From: Pirellulales bacterium
GTDB taxonomy: Bacteria > Planctomycetota > Planctomycetia > Pirellulales > Lacipirellulaceae
Length of the DNA stretch: 64,000 nucleotides
Reading direction: 5' to 3'
Assembly (NCBI GenBank): GCA_019636345.1
Contig: JAHBXQ010000003.1
Span: 434,001-498,000, forward strand
Below, piece by piece: positions 26,112-35,582 of the stretch. The first letter of the stretch is position 1. Every line of letters starts with the position of its first letter. The notes under the pieces were generated by a model. That model made no database searches, was not told the DNA's origin, and saw nothing but the letters and a program-made list of their open reading frames with translations. The translations under genes and the position numbers were made by a program.

Positions 26112-27994
26112 TGCGCGTTGCGAGAGTATGCGCGGGGGCGATCGTGCTGGCGGCGTGCGTCGCGGCGGCGCCGACGGTTCGCGGTCAAGCCGGTCGACTC
26201 CTCGTGCCGACCGAACCGGTCAAACCCCGCGCCGGCGTGGCCGAGGCGGCCGTCGCCCTCAACGAAGCCGAGCCCCAGCAGCCCCCGGCCGCGCCCTCGG
26301 CTCCGACCCCGCCGACCGATCCGGCCCTCGCTTTGGGCCAACGCCTGCAAAGCGGCGCGTCGATCCCCTGGGGGGCGCTCGCCCAGGCCGGCCTCATGCT
26401 CGGTTTGGTCCTCGCCTGGGTCGGTACGACCGACTGGGCCAACCGCGACGCGCAGATCTTCGACGTCGGGTACAAGAAGTGGATTCCGATCGTCTTCGCG
26501 CCGTTTGCGCTCTTGGCGATCGCGCTGGCCTTTGTGCCGATCAGCTTCTGGATCAAGTGGCCCGTGCTGCTGACGGCTTACGCGGCGACGTCGCTTCCGT
26601 ACGTCGTCGTCCACAATCGCAAGGTCCAGCCGCATCAGACGGTGCTGACCGCGTCGTGGTGGCGGTACCTGTTCGCGGGCCTGCTGGGCAAGGTCGGCGT
26701 CAAGGTCAAGACCGAACGCCAGGCCACGTACGAACAGGGGGCGCCCGTCGAACTGTTGGCCATGGGCGCCGAGACCGCCAACGACGACAACGTCAACCTG
26801 CTCACCGCCCGGCAGTCGCCCGGCTACATCCTCGTGAAGGACATGATCGCCGACCTCGTCAAGCATCGCGGCGAGCGGCTCATGCTCGACTTCGGCCAGC
26901 AGGGAGTCGCCGTGCGGCGGCAGATCGACGGCGTCTGGCACGCCGGCGAGCCCCGCGACCGCGAGAGCAGCGACGTCGCCCTGGCCGTGATGAAAACCCT
27001 CGCCAATCTCAACGCCAAGGATCGCCGCACCAAGCAAGTCGGCAAGTTCGGCGCCAAGTTCGAGGGCAACTCCTATCTCTGCGAACTCACCTGCCAGGGA
27101 ACGCAAGCCGGCGAGCGAGTCGTCCTCCACCTGATGCACGACAAAGGCCGCCCCGCGACCTACGATCAACTCGGGATGCGCGAAGGGCTCCAGGAAAAAT
27201 GGGGCGAGCTCATGGCGCGCGACCGCGGGCTGCTCGTCTTCTCGGCGATGCCTGCCGGCGGGCTGACGACCATGATCGACGTCTCGCTTCACGAAACCGA
27301 CCGCCTCATGCGCGACTTCGTGGCGATCGAGGAAGTGCACCATCGCGAGCACGAAACGCAAAACGTCAACGTCACCACCTACGACGCTGCCAAGGGCGAG
27401 TCGCCCGTCACGATTCTGCCGGCGCTGATCCGCACGTATCCCAACGTCTACATCCTTCGTGATTTCTCGAATCCCGATGCGGCCAAGATGCTGATGAGCG
27501 AGATCCGCGACGAGCGGCTCGTGATCACCAGCGTCCAGGCGCGCGACGCGGCCGAGGCCCTGCTGAGGATTCTGCAGCTCAAGGCCCCCCAAGATTTGTT
27601 CGCCCAGAACGTCACCGCAGTGCTGTACCAGCGGCTGGTCCGCAAGCTGTGCGAGACGTGCAAGGTGGCCTACAAGCCCCCGCCGGACGTGCTGAAAAAA
27701 CTGGGCATCCCGCCGGGGAAGGTCGCCGAGCTTTATCGCCAGCCGAAGCCCGAGGAGTTGGAGAAGCCCTGCCCGACCTGCGCCAATCTCGGCTACGTCG
27801 GCCGCACCGGCATCTTCGAATTGCTGGAGGTCACCGACCAGATGCGCGAGATCCTGCTCAAACAGCCCAACGGCGACCTGCTGCGCAAAGCGGCCCGGGC
27901 CTCCCAGCAACGCTCGCTGCAGGAGGAAGGCATCCTGCTGGTGGCCAAGGGCGTGACCTCGATCCCCGAACTGATGCGAGTGCTCAAAACCTGA
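26111..27994 (+). CDS. Membrane-anchored GspE/PilB-like protein with degenerate ATPase motifs
   Basis: 627 residues. It starts with a signal-like helix and a Pro/Ala-rich stretch, then three hydrophobic segments at roughly residues 90-175, which ordinary GspE proteins lack. Residues about 235-340 match the GspE N2 domain (VRRQIDGVWH). The RecA-like core follows, but the Walker A site reads AMPAGGLTT with Leu385 where lysine is required, and the Walker B region reads YPNVYILRDFSN instead of DPD....GEIRD. The zinc site is intact (Cys514, Cys517, Cys554, Cys557), as is the GRTGIFELL end. It is therefore probably a catalytically dead, membrane-bound partner of the PilT-type ATPase with which it overlaps by one base. 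Confidence 0.85.
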   Translation: MRVARVCAGAIVLAACVAAAPTVRGQAGRLLVPTEPVKPRAGVAEAAVALNEAEPQQPPAAPSAPTPPTDPALALGQRLQSGASIPWGALAQAGLMLGLVLAWVGTTDWANRDAQIFDVGYKKWIPIVFAPFALLAIALAFVPISFWIKWPVLLTAYAATSLPYVVVHNRKVQPHQTVLTASWWRYLFAGLLGKVGVKVKTERQATYEQGAPVELLAMGAETANDDNVNLLTARQSPGYILVKDMIADLVKHRGERLMLDFGQQGVAVRRQIDGVWHAGEPRDRESSDVALAVMKTLANLNAKDRRTKQVGKFGAKFEGNSYLCELTCQGTQAGERVVLHLMHDKGRPATYDQLGMREGLQEKWGELMARDRGLLVFSAMPAGGLTTMIDVSLHETDRLMRDFVAIEEVHHREHETQNVNVTTYDAAKGESPVTILPALIRTYPNVYILRDFSNPDAAKMLMSEIRDERLVITSVQARDAAEALLRILQLKAPQDLFAQNVTAVLYQRLVRKLCETCKVAYKPPPDVLKKLGIPPGKVAELYRQPKPEELEKPCPTCANLGYVGRTGIFELLEVTDQMREILLKQPNGDLLRKAARASQQRSLQEEGILLVAKGVTSIPELMRVLKT

Positions 27995-28077
27995 GATGCG
28001 AGGCCTGAGCAACAAGCCTCCCCCGTCCTCAAGACATACGACTCACCCCCCCCCGACTCACTCACCCCGACGCCCCC

Positions 28078-28590
28078 ATGCTCTGGCTCAGCATCCTGCT
28101 GTTCGTCGTCCTCTTCGCCGGCATTGCCATGACCGTCAACGAAGGGTTGTGGAGCAACACCGTCTCGCTCCTGGCGATCTGGCTCGCGGGAATCTTCGCG
28201 ACCTTGCTCGGCCCGGCCGCAGGGGCGTGGGCCCTCGAACAGTTCGGCAAGGACCCGCAGCTTGGCTGGTACTTTCTGTTCGCCGGCATGTGGCTCGTCT
28301 TCTTCGTCGCGGTGATCGTGATTCGCGTGCTCTTCGATCGCCTCTCGCGCGTGCGGCTGAGGTTCATTCCCCAACTCGACGCCGCGGGAGGGCCGCTCAT
28401 GGGCCTGTTCGTCGCGGTCATGTTCGCCAGCTTCTGCGCCTATACTCTCGTCAAGGCGCCCATCGCCGCCGGCGAGTGGAAGATGTCCGACGCCACGGAG
28501 TGGCAAAAATCGACCTTCGAGTATTTGCAGGCCCCGTTCCACAATCTCGACAAGGCGTGGGACGGACAGAACGTCGACTTCGGCAAGTGA
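28078..28590 (+). CDS. CvpA-like integral membrane protein
   Basis: 170 residues with four hydrophobic segments (about 1-20, 28-52, 60-86 and 98-122) followed by a short soluble tail ending DGQNVDFGK. The layout matches the CvpA family (colicin V production protein), whose members are linked to envelope stress resistance. It follows the pseudo-GspE gene by 83 bases on the same strand. The family assignment rests on topology and weak similarity (SLLAIWLAGIFATLLGP, GGPLMGLFVAVMFA), not on a catalytic motif. Confidence 0.65.
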   Translation: MLWLSILLFVVLFAGIAMTVNEGLWSNTVSLLAIWLAGIFATLLGPAAGAWALEQFGKDPQLGWYFLFAGMWLVFFVAVIVIRVLFDRLSRVRLRFIPQLDAAGGPLMGLFVAVMFASFCAYTLVKAPIAAGEWKMSDATEWQKSTFEYLQAPFHNLDKAWDGQNVDFGK

Positions 28591-28673
28591 CGTGAGCGAT
28601 CGGTTCGCCGCGCAGCGGCGTCCGTGGCGTTCGGGTTTTGGCTTTCGGCGATCGGCCGCGGAGGATGACCAGC

Positions 28674-29423
28674 ATGGAGCGACCCGACCGCGAACCTCAA
28701 GTGTTGCTCAGCGCCGTCGACGAGGAGACGTCCTACCGACCGCTCGCGCCGCTGAGCTTGGCGGCGTTGGCGTTGGGACTGGCGGCGCCGCTCGCCTGGG
28801 CGGCCCCGTTTCTGATGATCGTCCCCGCCGCGGCCATCGCCGCTGCGCTGATTGCCCTGAGCCAAATCAACCGCAGCGGCGACCGGCTCAGCGGACGCCG
28901 CGCCGCGCTGGTCGGGTTCGCCTTGGCGATCGCCTTCGCCGCCTCGGCCGCGGTTCGCGGGCCGATCCGGGCGAGGATCATGCAGGGACAAATCGATCAA
29001 GCGGCTCAGCACTGGGTCGAGCTCGTCGCCGCCGGCGAGTTCGACAAGGCGTCGATGCTGATGACCGCCTCGGCGATCTCCTCGTTCAGCCCCCAACGCG
29101 ACCCGGGCGCCCCTCCGCTCGGCGAAGACGAGATCCGCGAGAACTACTTCCTCAAGATCGCCCAGGACGACGTCGTCCAGACGCTGCAAGCGATCGAGCC
29201 GCGACCCGCGGTGCGCCGCCAAGGGCCCGTCGGCGAGCCCGCCTTCGAGGGCCCCTCCACGCGCATGCGCTCGCACTACCTCGTCGCCTCTGCCGAGACT
29301 CGGGACTCGAAGTCGCCAGGCGTGACCCTCGAACTGCAGTTCTTGCGACTCGCCGCCTACGAAGCCGACGGCGCCCCCTGGCGCGTCGAACGCTGGACCC
29401 TCGTCGCGGCTGACGGCCAATAG
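28674..29423 (+). CDS. DUF4190-like membrane protein with soluble C-terminal domain
   Basis: 249 residues. The ATG at 28674 was chosen because GGAGG lies 9 bases upstream; another ATG at 28665 overlaps that site. The N-terminus has the DUF4190 pattern: two membrane helices (SLAALALGLAAPLAWAAPFL and VGFALAIAFAASAAV) around ALIALSQINRSG.....RAALVG. From about residue 105 a soluble, probably extracytoplasmic domain follows (IDQAAQHWVELVAAGEFDKA), resembling NTF2-like or DUF4864-type folds where a helix pair precedes strands. It comes 83 bases after the CvpA-like gene and may be in the same transcript. No catalytic residues are recognised. Confidence 0.6.
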   Translation: MERPDREPQVLLSAVDEETSYRPLAPLSLAALALGLAAPLAWAAPFLMIVPAAAIAAALIALSQINRSGDRLSGRRAALVGFALAIAFAASAAVRGPIRARIMQGQIDQAAQHWVELVAAGEFDKASMLMTASAISSFSPQRDPGAPPLGEDEIRENYFLKIAQDDVVQTLQAIEPRPAVRRQGPVGEPAFEGPSTRMRSHYLVASAETRDSKSPGVTLELQFLRLAAYEADGAPWRVERWTLVAADGQ

Positions 29424-29916
29424 CGTCGCTCCGTTGCTCCTCCCGTCGCGGCGCCCCGTTCTTGGGCGCCGGCTCCTGCGGTTTTGCCCGATTTGACAAT
29501 CCGCCGCCGCCGAAGCCGGCGCCCCCTCCGCGGTTTCGCGAGGCGCTCTTTGCCAGCCGCCGACTCGGGGTTCGGGGGAGTTGGGGAACCTTTGCCGCAC
29601 GTCGTTGCCGCGTGATGGCGCCCCGGCGCGACGCCGCGTCCGGCTTGGCCGGCCTACGATTCGGTCAACCGGCAAAGTTTGCCAAAAATCGGACAGGGCG
29701 AAGCAATTTTGCGGCAAAAGCCCGGCCGGCCCGTCGATCGGCAAGCTCGGCGTCGTCGATACATGACAGCGAGGCGGATGGAAGTCCCTCGCAAAGGCGC
29801 TGCCAATGCCAACCGTCCCTTGGCAGCGGCTTTGCAAACCCACCGTGTCCGACGGCCTTCCCCCCCGAGCCCAAGAATGGGCCTGTCGTCGGACCGTTTC
29901 GAGAAGGAGCGAACCA
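29424..29916. other. Long leader region before the porin gene
   Basis: 493 bases without a supported gene. It holds a perfect palindrome GGCAAAGTTTGCC (29671-29683), a strong 16-bp hairpin (29791-29835) and, at the end, an AAGGAG ribosome site (29904-29909) for the porin. The rest shows nothing recognisable. Confidence 0.5.
29791..29835 (+). promoter_or_regulatory. Strong stem-loop in the porin 5' leader
   Basis: GCAAAGGCGCTGCCAA (29791-29806) pairs with TTGGCAGCGGCTTTGC (29820-29835) at 15 of 16 positions around a 13-base loop. It lies 81 bases before the porin start and is not followed by a T-run, so it looks like an mRNA stabiliser or regulatory leader rather than a terminator. It could also be a protein-binding dyad. 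Confidence 0.55.
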
Positions 29917-31209
29917 GTGAAGATTCGGAAATGGACAGCCGGTTTGGCCGCGCTGGCGTTCTACGCGGCCCCCGTGGCCGCGCAAACGAACGTCGATGCG
30001 TGGTCCTATGACAATCATGTGCAAGGCGTCGCCTTCGCCAGCGATTGCTGCGGCGACGACTGCTGCGGCGATCCCTGTTGCGGCGACGACGCTTGCTGCG
30101 GCGACCCCTGCTGCGGCGCCGGCGTTGCCGGCGGCGGCTTGCTCAGCGGCTGCGGCCTGCTGGCCCCCGTCGAGGGTTTCTCCCTCGCCTCGGCCCTCGG
30201 CCTGGCTGACTCGGGCCTCGAGTTCGGCGGCTGGACCCAGATCGGCGGCGTGACCGATTTCACCCCCCTCTCGACCGCCTCGAACGACCTGTTGTCGTTC
30301 AACGATCACCGCGATCGCATCGACCTCCACCAACAGTGGTTCTACCTCGGCAAGGTCGCCGACGGCTCCAGCGGCTTCGGCCTCGGCGGTCGCGTCGACG
30401 TGGTCTACGGCATTGACGCGCAGAAGACGCAAGCCTTCGGCAACCCCAACGCCGGCGTCCCCGGGTTCGGCACCTGGGACGCCTCGCTTGACCATGGGTC
30501 CTACGGCTGGGCCATCCCGCAGGCCTACGGCGAAATCGCCATGGGCGACCTCTCGGTGAAGATCGGTCACTTCTTCACCTTGGTCGGGTACGAAGTCGTT
30601 CCGGCGACCGGAAACTTCTTCTACACCCACGCCTACACCATGTTCAACAGCGAGCCGTTTACCCACACCGGCGTGCTGGCCACCTACAGCGGCATGGAAA
30701 ACCTCACCCTGTACGGCGGGTGGACCGCCGGCTGGGACACCGGCTTCGACTCGGTCAATTCCGGCAGCAGCCTGCTCGGCGGTTTCTCCGCGCAGGTCTC
30801 GGACGCCATCAACTTCACCTACATCAACACCTACGGCAATTTCGGCTGGCGCGACGGCGGCGCCGACGAGAGCTACAGCCATAGCTGCGTGCTGATCGTC
30901 GACGTCACCGACAACCTGCAGTACGTCGGTCAAAGCGACCTCGTCGCCACCGACGACTCCGCGGGCGTCGCCTACGACACCGTCGGTTTGAACCAGTACC
31001 TGTTCTATTCGCTGAACGATGCTGTCCGGCTCGGCACCCGGCTCGAATGGTGGAAGGCCGACGGCGTCAGCTACAACGCCGTCACCGCGGGCGTTAACTT
31101 CAAGCTGCTCGACAACTTGATGATTCGCCCCGAGTATCGGCAAGATTGGTCGCCCGGCGCCGGCATCGATCAGGAACTCGTCGGCATGGACATGATCCTG
31201 ACCTACTAA
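29917..31209 (+). CDS. BBP2-type outer-membrane beta-barrel porin with cysteine-pair block
   Basis: 430 residues. The start is a GTG at 29917 with AAGGAG 7 bases upstream; it gives KIRKWTAGLAALAFYAAPVAAQ as signal peptide. Right after it (residues 44-66) come five CC pairs separated by GD, DD or DP, ten cysteines in 23 residues. The remainder is a barrel of alternating strands rich in aromatics and glycine (GLEFGGWTQIGG, YGWAIPQAYGEIAMGDLSVKIGHF, NLTLYGGWTAGWDTGFD, LMIRPEYRQDW), matching the putative beta-barrel porin-2 family common in planctomycetes. It probably forms an outer-membrane pore. A hairpin leader precedes it and a strong terminator ends it, so it is a single-gene transcript likely to be highly expressed. 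Confidence 0.85.
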   Translation: MKIRKWTAGLAALAFYAAPVAAQTNVDAWSYDNHVQGVAFASDCCGDDCCGDPCCGDDACCGDPCCGAGVAGGGLLSGCGLLAPVEGFSLASALGLADSGLEFGGWTQIGGVTDFTPLSTASNDLLSFNDHRDRIDLHQQWFYLGKVADGSSGFGLGGRVDVVYGIDAQKTQAFGNPNAGVPGFGTWDASLDHGSYGWAIPQAYGEIAMGDLSVKIGHFFTLVGYEVVPATGNFFYTHAYTMFNSEPFTHTGVLATYSGMENLTLYGGWTAGWDTGFDSVNSGSSLLGGFSAQVSDAINFTYINTYGNFGWRDGGADESYSHSCVLIVDVTDNLQYVGQSDLVATDDSAGVAYDTVGLNQYLFYSLNDAVRLGTRLEWWKADGVSYNAVTAGVNFKLLDNLMIRPEYRQDWSPGAGIDQELVGMDMILTY

Positions 31210-31316
31210 GGTCGGTCACGTCCGCGACGCCAGTCGCGAGAGGAGTCGGAGCAATCCGGCTGACGGCCCGCACCCGGCTGGCCGCCGACGGACGACAATG
31301 CGAATTCCCCCTTCGC

Positions 31317-31353
31317 CCGGGGGTCGAACTTCGGTTCGGCCCCCGGTTTTTTT
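31317..31353 (+). terminator. Rho-independent terminator of the porin gene
   Basis: A 13-bp stem (CCGGGGGTCGAAC pairing with GTTCGGCCCCCGG, one G-T pair) closes a TTCG tetraloop and is followed directly by seven T. The C(UUCG)G loop is exceptionally stable in RNA. It lies about 107 bases after the porin stop. Confidence 0.95.
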
Positions 31354-31442
31354 GTGCGCTGGCAGCAAGCCCCTCAGCGGACGGCGCCAGCCGGTTCCCG
31401 CGAGTGCGTTGTCAGATCGGATGCTTCGGGCTGGCGGGTCCG

Positions 31443-32132
31443 TCACTTCCACGGCACGCCAATGTCGACGACGCGCACTTCCCCGAGCCGTTCCCGCGCC
31501 GCCGGCTCGACGAACCCCCGTTTCCGCGCGACGAACGTGCAGGTGAGATCCGCTTGCACCGTCGGGTCGCCGACCGTCCCCGCGTCGGCGTCGAGTCCCG
31601 TGGGGAGATCGAGCGCCAAGCGCCGCGCTCCCTGTGCGTTCATCCACCGCACGGCTGCGGCCAGCGGCGGCCGCAACGGCCCCGTCGCCCCGGTCCCCAA
31701 CAGCGCGTCGACCAGCCAGGCGGCGCCCGCGAGCGCCCCGTCCAGCGCCGCAACGATCCCCGGCTCGTCGTCCGCCGGCAAGGCGCTCGCGTCGACGATC
31801 CGCAAGCCCAGGCGCGCGGCGATCCGAAAATTGAGCGCCGCGTCGCCGCTCATTTGCCGGGGATCGACCAGCGTCGCGACGGTCGCAGGGATCCCCAGCA
31901 CGGCCAGCCGCCGCGCAACGACCAACCCGTCCCCCGCATTGTTTCCCCGGCCGCACAAAATGCCGACGGAACGGCCCCCGTCGCACAGCCCCGGATCAAA
32001 CCGCAATAGCTCGTCGACCGCCCCCCGCCCGGCGTTCTCCATGAGCACGACGCCGGGAACGCCAAGCTCGTCGATAGCCGCGCGATCGACGAGCCGGCAC
32101 TCGGCGACAGACAACAATCGCGCGGGGTCCAT
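31443..32132 (-). CDS. nnrE: NAD(P)H-hydrate epimerase (YjeF N-terminal domain)
   Basis: 229 residues, the size of a stand-alone epimerase without the dehydratase domain found in fused forms. Family motifs are present: RLVDRAAIDELGVPGVVLMENAGRG near the start, GRGNNAGDGLVVARRL (substrate-binding GNNGGDG-type loop), WLVDALLGTGATGPLR (metal-binding DA.FG.G type) and LDLPTGLDADAG. It converts the R form of damaged hydrated NAD(P)H to the S form for the dehydratase to repair. The ATG at 32132 gives MDPARLLSVAECRLVDR; the open frame continues upstream without family similarity. The matching dehydratase gene is not in the window. Confidence 0.93.
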   Translation of the reverse strand: MDPARLLSVAECRLVDRAAIDELGVPGVVLMENAGRGAVDELLRFDPGLCDGGRSVGILCGRGNNAGDGLVVARRLAVLGIPATVATLVDPRQMSGDAALNFRIAARLGLRIVDASALPADDEPGIVAALDGALAGAAWLVDALLGTGATGPLRPPLAAAVRWMNAQGARRLALDLPTGLDADAGTVGDPTVQADLTCTFVARKRGFVEPAARERLGEVRVVDIGVPWK

Positions 32133-32575
32133 GCCCCCATTGTAACGGTCCCGCTTCGAGTTTTCGTACCGTTCGATTTTTCTGTCGAAAATGGGCCACC
32201 CGATCTGCGATAATGCCCTGCGTTCGACGACGGGCACGCGTCGTTCGCAGCCGCGGCGAGAGAAGGCCGTCGGCGGACTGGCAGGCTGAAATCGCCGCTC
32301 GGCTCGCGAGCCGGCGGTTCCCGGGGGCTTGCCGGGCCGATCGACGACTGACTCGCACGACGCGGCGCGCCGCCCCCGTCGCCCCCGAGTCGGCGCTGCT
32401 GACGTCACTTCCGCTCCCTACGCGGCAATACGCTCCAGAGAGGCCGCTCGCTTCGAGCGTTGGGATCCCAACATTTTTCGATCAACTGAAGAAACGCTGC
32501 TGCTGCATCATCCGCCGAACGGCCGGGGCCTCGCTGCGCTCGACCCCAGTCGCGCTCAGTTCAGGGTCGTCGGCG
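32133..32575. other. Intergenic region without recognised genes
   Basis: 443 bases between the epimerase start and the end of the next minus-strand gene. The left 90 bases are AT-richer and probably hold the epimerase promoter (reading leftward), with a small TTCGA/TCGAA dyad near 32178-32195. Nothing else is recognised. Confidence 0.4.
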
Positions 32576-33901
32576 TTACGGAATCACGAACGCCGTGCCG
32601 GTCGTGATGAAGCCTTGGAACGCCGCGGCGCGCCAGGTGAACGGCACGGGCTCGATCATGTACGGGGCGCAACTCCCCGGGCGGTAGTGCCCCAGCGTGT
32701 AGACGCACTCGTTGGGCGTTTGCAGACCCATCTTGTACGGCAAGATCGGCAGCGACGCGAAGAAGTGGGCGCCCGACACGACCGGGTCCAGCAGCGGTCC
32801 CCACGAATGGCCGTAACGCTCGAGGTGCGCCTGCTCGAAATAAAGCGGCTTGTGGCACAGCCCCGCCGCCTTCCAGCGGTACGTGATCTCGGGCCACGAG
32901 CGGCCGGTGAACAGCTCGTCTCCCAATCCGCACTCGAACGGGAAATCCTCGCCGGGGTTCCCCTTCACGCCAATGTCGAGACTGATGTCGGTCAGCTTGC
33001 GCTGCCGGGCCAGTTCCTGCATTCGGCGGCAGTCCTTCTCGGCTTGCGCACTCTCCGCGGCGATCCGCTCGCGACGGGCCGCCTCCTGCTCGGGCGTCGC
33101 TTGCACGGCGCCGTCGTCGTGGCGCCAGTTGCGCGGCTCGTCGGTGAACTTGTCGAGATTGCTCGGGGCGCTCGCCGAGTCGAACCCCGGCAGCTCCTGC
33201 TCCTCGTCCGCGACCAACTCCTCCTCGACGGCGCCCTCGATCGCCGGCATCTCCGCGGCGAGCGATTCTTGCGCCTCGCGACGCACCAACTCTTGCTCGA
33301 TCGCCTGGTCGGCGGCGCGCAGCTCCTCCTGCGGCGAGCTCAACGGCCGCGCCGGCGGAGCGGCGTACGCCTCCTCGGCCGACGTCTCGATCGCGACCGG
33401 CTCGGACCAAACGTCGCTCGCCGCAGAGCTCGAGTCGTCGATCGCCTCGGGTTCTTCGGTCGTTTCGACAGGTTCGGCGTCTTGGCCGAACATGTCGGGC
33501 GAATCGAACGGATCCGCCTCGGCCGGCGCACCGCGCTGGCCGATTGCGTCTTGCTGCGGCTCGGTCGCCTCGAACGGATCGAACTGCGCCGCTTGGCGAA
33601 TGCCGAAGGAGCCGTCGACCTGCTCGGCGCCAAACGCTTGGGGCGCGGCGACCGGCTCGTTCCACGAGGCGAGCTGCACCCCGGTCGCGGCGGGGCGCGT
33701 CGGCGCCGCGGCGACGGCCAGCGTGGCGCGAACCCGCTGGCCGGAGTTCGTCGGAGGACCCCACTGCAACGGCGCGGCGAGCGCCGAGCCGGCCGTCAGC
33801 GGCGCCATCATCGCCGCGACGACCGCGACGAGATTAGTTGGCTTCGGCCGATTTGAATTCGGCCGTGTAATTGGGCGCTTCCTGCGTGATGGCGATGTCA
33901 T
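32576..33901 (-). CDS. Exported planctomycete hypothetical protein with acidic middle region
   Basis: 441 residues if the ATG at 33901 is used; this gives a basic N-terminus and a hydrophobic signal segment ([21 protein letters not shown]). A GTG at 33922 is an alternative. Residues about 60-250 are acidic, low-complexity and probably disordered (many E, D, P, A). The last 150 residues look folded and contain several cysteines and aromatics ([64 protein letters not shown]). The latter part is reminiscent of planctomycete outer-membrane assembly proteins but no domain is certain. Its start lies inside the 3' end of guaB, so both are probably on one transcript. Confidence 0.65.
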   Translation of the reverse strand: MTSPSRRKRPITRPNSNRPKPTNLVAVVAAMMAPLTAGSALAAPLQWGPPTNSGQRVRATLAVAAAPTRPAATGVQLASWNEPVAAPQAFGAEQVDGSFGIRQAAQFDPFEATEPQQDAIGQRGAPAEADPFDSPDMFGQDAEPVETTEEPEAIDDSSSAASDVWSEPVAIETSAEEAYAAPPARPLSSPQEELRAADQAIEQELVRREAQESLAAEMPAIEGAVEEELVADEEQELPGFDSASAPSNLDKFTDEPRNWRHDDGAVQATPEQEAARRERIAAESAQAEKDCRRMQELARQRKLTDISLDIGVKGNPGEDFPFECGLGDELFTGRSWPEITYRWKAAGLCHKPLYFEQAHLERYGHSWGPLLDPVVSGAHFFASLPILPYKMGLQTPNECVYTLGHYRPGSCAPYMIEPVPFTWRAAAFQGFITTGTAFVIP

Positions 33902-35318
33902 GCGGATGGCTTTCCCGCACACTGGCCGGCGTGACCTGAACGAATCGCGCCTCCGTGCGCAGCTCCTCGATGGTTCGTGTGCCGCAATATCCCATGCCGG
34001 CCCGGAGGCCGCCGATGAGCTGATACAGGAAGGGGCTCAGGGGGCCCTTGTAGGGGACCCGACCTTCGACCCCCTCGGGGACGAGTTTGCCGTTGCCGGC
34101 GTCTTCTTTGGATTGTCGGTAGCGTTCGCTGGATCCGTGAACCATGGCGCCCAGCGAGCCCATGCCGCGGTACGCCTTGTAGGTTCGCCCTTGGTACAGG
34201 ACGCGTTCGCCGGGGCTTTCGTCGAGGCCGGCCAGCAGGCCGCCGAGCATGACGACGTGGGCCCCCGCGGCGATCGCTTTAGTAATGTCTCCGGAGTAGC
34301 GGATGCCGCCGTCGGCGATGACCGGCACGTCGGCGTCCTTGGCCGCTTGCACGGCTTGGTGAATCGCGGTGATCTGCGGGACGCCGATGCCCGAGATGAC
34401 GCGAGTCGTACAGATCGACCCGGGCCCGATGCCCACCTTGACGGCGTCGGCCCCGGCGGCGATCAGGTCGCGCGCTCCCTCGGTCGTGGCGACGTTGCCG
34501 GCCACGACGTCGATGTCCCAGCGAGCTTTCAGTTCCTTGACGGTGTTGAGAACGTTGGCCGAGTGGCCGTGGGCGCTGTCGACCACCAGGAAGTCGACGT
34601 CCTTGTCGATGAGGCTCGCGGCGCGGTCGAGGTCGTTGACCCCGATCGCGGCGCCGACGCGCAGGCGTCCCTGCGCGTCCTTCGCGGCGCGGGGGAACCG
34701 GCGCATCATGTCGATGTCTTTGATGGTAATGAGGCCCGTCAGTTTTCTGTTTTCGTCAACCAGGAGCAGCTTCTCGACCTTTTTTGCCATCAAAATCTTC
34801 TCAGCTTCCGCAAGCGTCACAGTCCCCGTCGCCGTGACGAGCTGCTCGCGGCCGGTCATGACCTCGGCCACCGGGATGTCGTTGCTCTCCAGGAACCGCA
34901 AATCCCGGCGGGTGAGGATCCCCACGAGCGTGCCGTCGGCCTCGGTGATCGGGATGCCCGACACGTTCGACTGGATCATCATCTCCCGCGCGGCAGCAAC
35001 GCTAGCAGCGGGGCGCATCGTCACCGGATCGACGATGATCCCGTTGGCCGAACGCTTGACCTTGTCGACCTCCTCGGTCTGGGCCTCGATCGACATGTTC
35101 TTGTGAATGACGCCGATCCCCCCCTCCTGGGCGAGCCCGATCGCCATGCGGTGCTCGGTGACCGTGTCCATCGGCGAGCTGAGCAGGGGGACCGGCAGCG
35201 CGATCCGTCGGGTGAGCCGCGAGGCGACGTTCACCTCCGAGGGGACGACCTCGCTGTAGCGGGGGACGATCAGCACGTCGTCGAAGGTGAGCCCGGTCGT
35301 CGTCAGCTTGTCCTGCAT
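33834..35318 (-). CDS. guaB: Inosine-5'-monophosphate dehydrogenase GuaB
   Basis: 494 residues, full length. It begins with [20 protein letters not shown] and [16 protein letters not shown], has two CBS domains inserted at about residues 95-210, then the catalytic barrel with GPGSICTTR (catalytic Cys303), [13 protein letters not shown] and [13 protein letters not shown], the mobile flap ([12 protein letters not shown]) and an intact [12 protein letters not shown]. It oxidises IMP to XMP with NAD, the committed step to GMP; CBS domains bind purine nucleotides for regulation. The 3' end overlaps by 68 bases with the downstream secreted-protein gene on the same strand. Confidence 0.98.
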   Translation of the reverse strand: MQDKLTTTGLTFDDVLIVPRYSEVVPSEVNVASRLTRRIALPVPLLSSPMDTVTEHRMAIGLAQEGGIGVIHKNMSIEAQTEEVDKVKRSANGIIVDPVTMRPAASVAAAREMMIQSNVSGIPITEADGTLVGILTRRDLRFLESNDIPVAEVMTGREQLVTATGTVTLAEAEKILMAKKVEKLLLVDENRKLTGLITIKDIDMMRRFPRAAKDAQGRLRVGAAIGVNDLDRAASLIDKDVDFLVVDSAHGHSANVLNTVKELKARWDIDVVAGNVATTEGARDLIAAGADAVKVGIGPGSICTTRVISGIGVPQITAIHQAVQAAKDADVPVIADGGIRYSGDITKAIAAGAHVVMLGGLLAGLDESPGERVLYQGRTYKAYRGMGSLGAMVHGSSERYRQSKEDAGNGKLVPEGVEGRVPYKGPLSPFLYQLIGGLRAGMGYCGTRTIEELRTEARFVQVTPASVRESHPHDIAITQEAPNYTAEFKSAEAN

Positions 35319-35582
35319 GGCTCGGGTGGTCTCCAGGGCCGTGAGCGGGGAGGGGCGTTCGCAGAGGAATCACGCATTATCGGGCGGCTTCGAGAGGCTG
35401 ACAAGTTGTCCGGTTCGCGCGGATTTTGCCGGCCATAGCGGCCTCGGCCTCGCCGCGGCGAAGTTTTGCAATCTCGGGACCGGAAAACCGCACTCCCGGT
35501 CGGGCCGCAAAGGCTATTCCTTTGGAGTGACCGCCTTGAATGCCGCGCCCTGCCGGGGGCGTATGTCGCCGCAGATTGCCCC

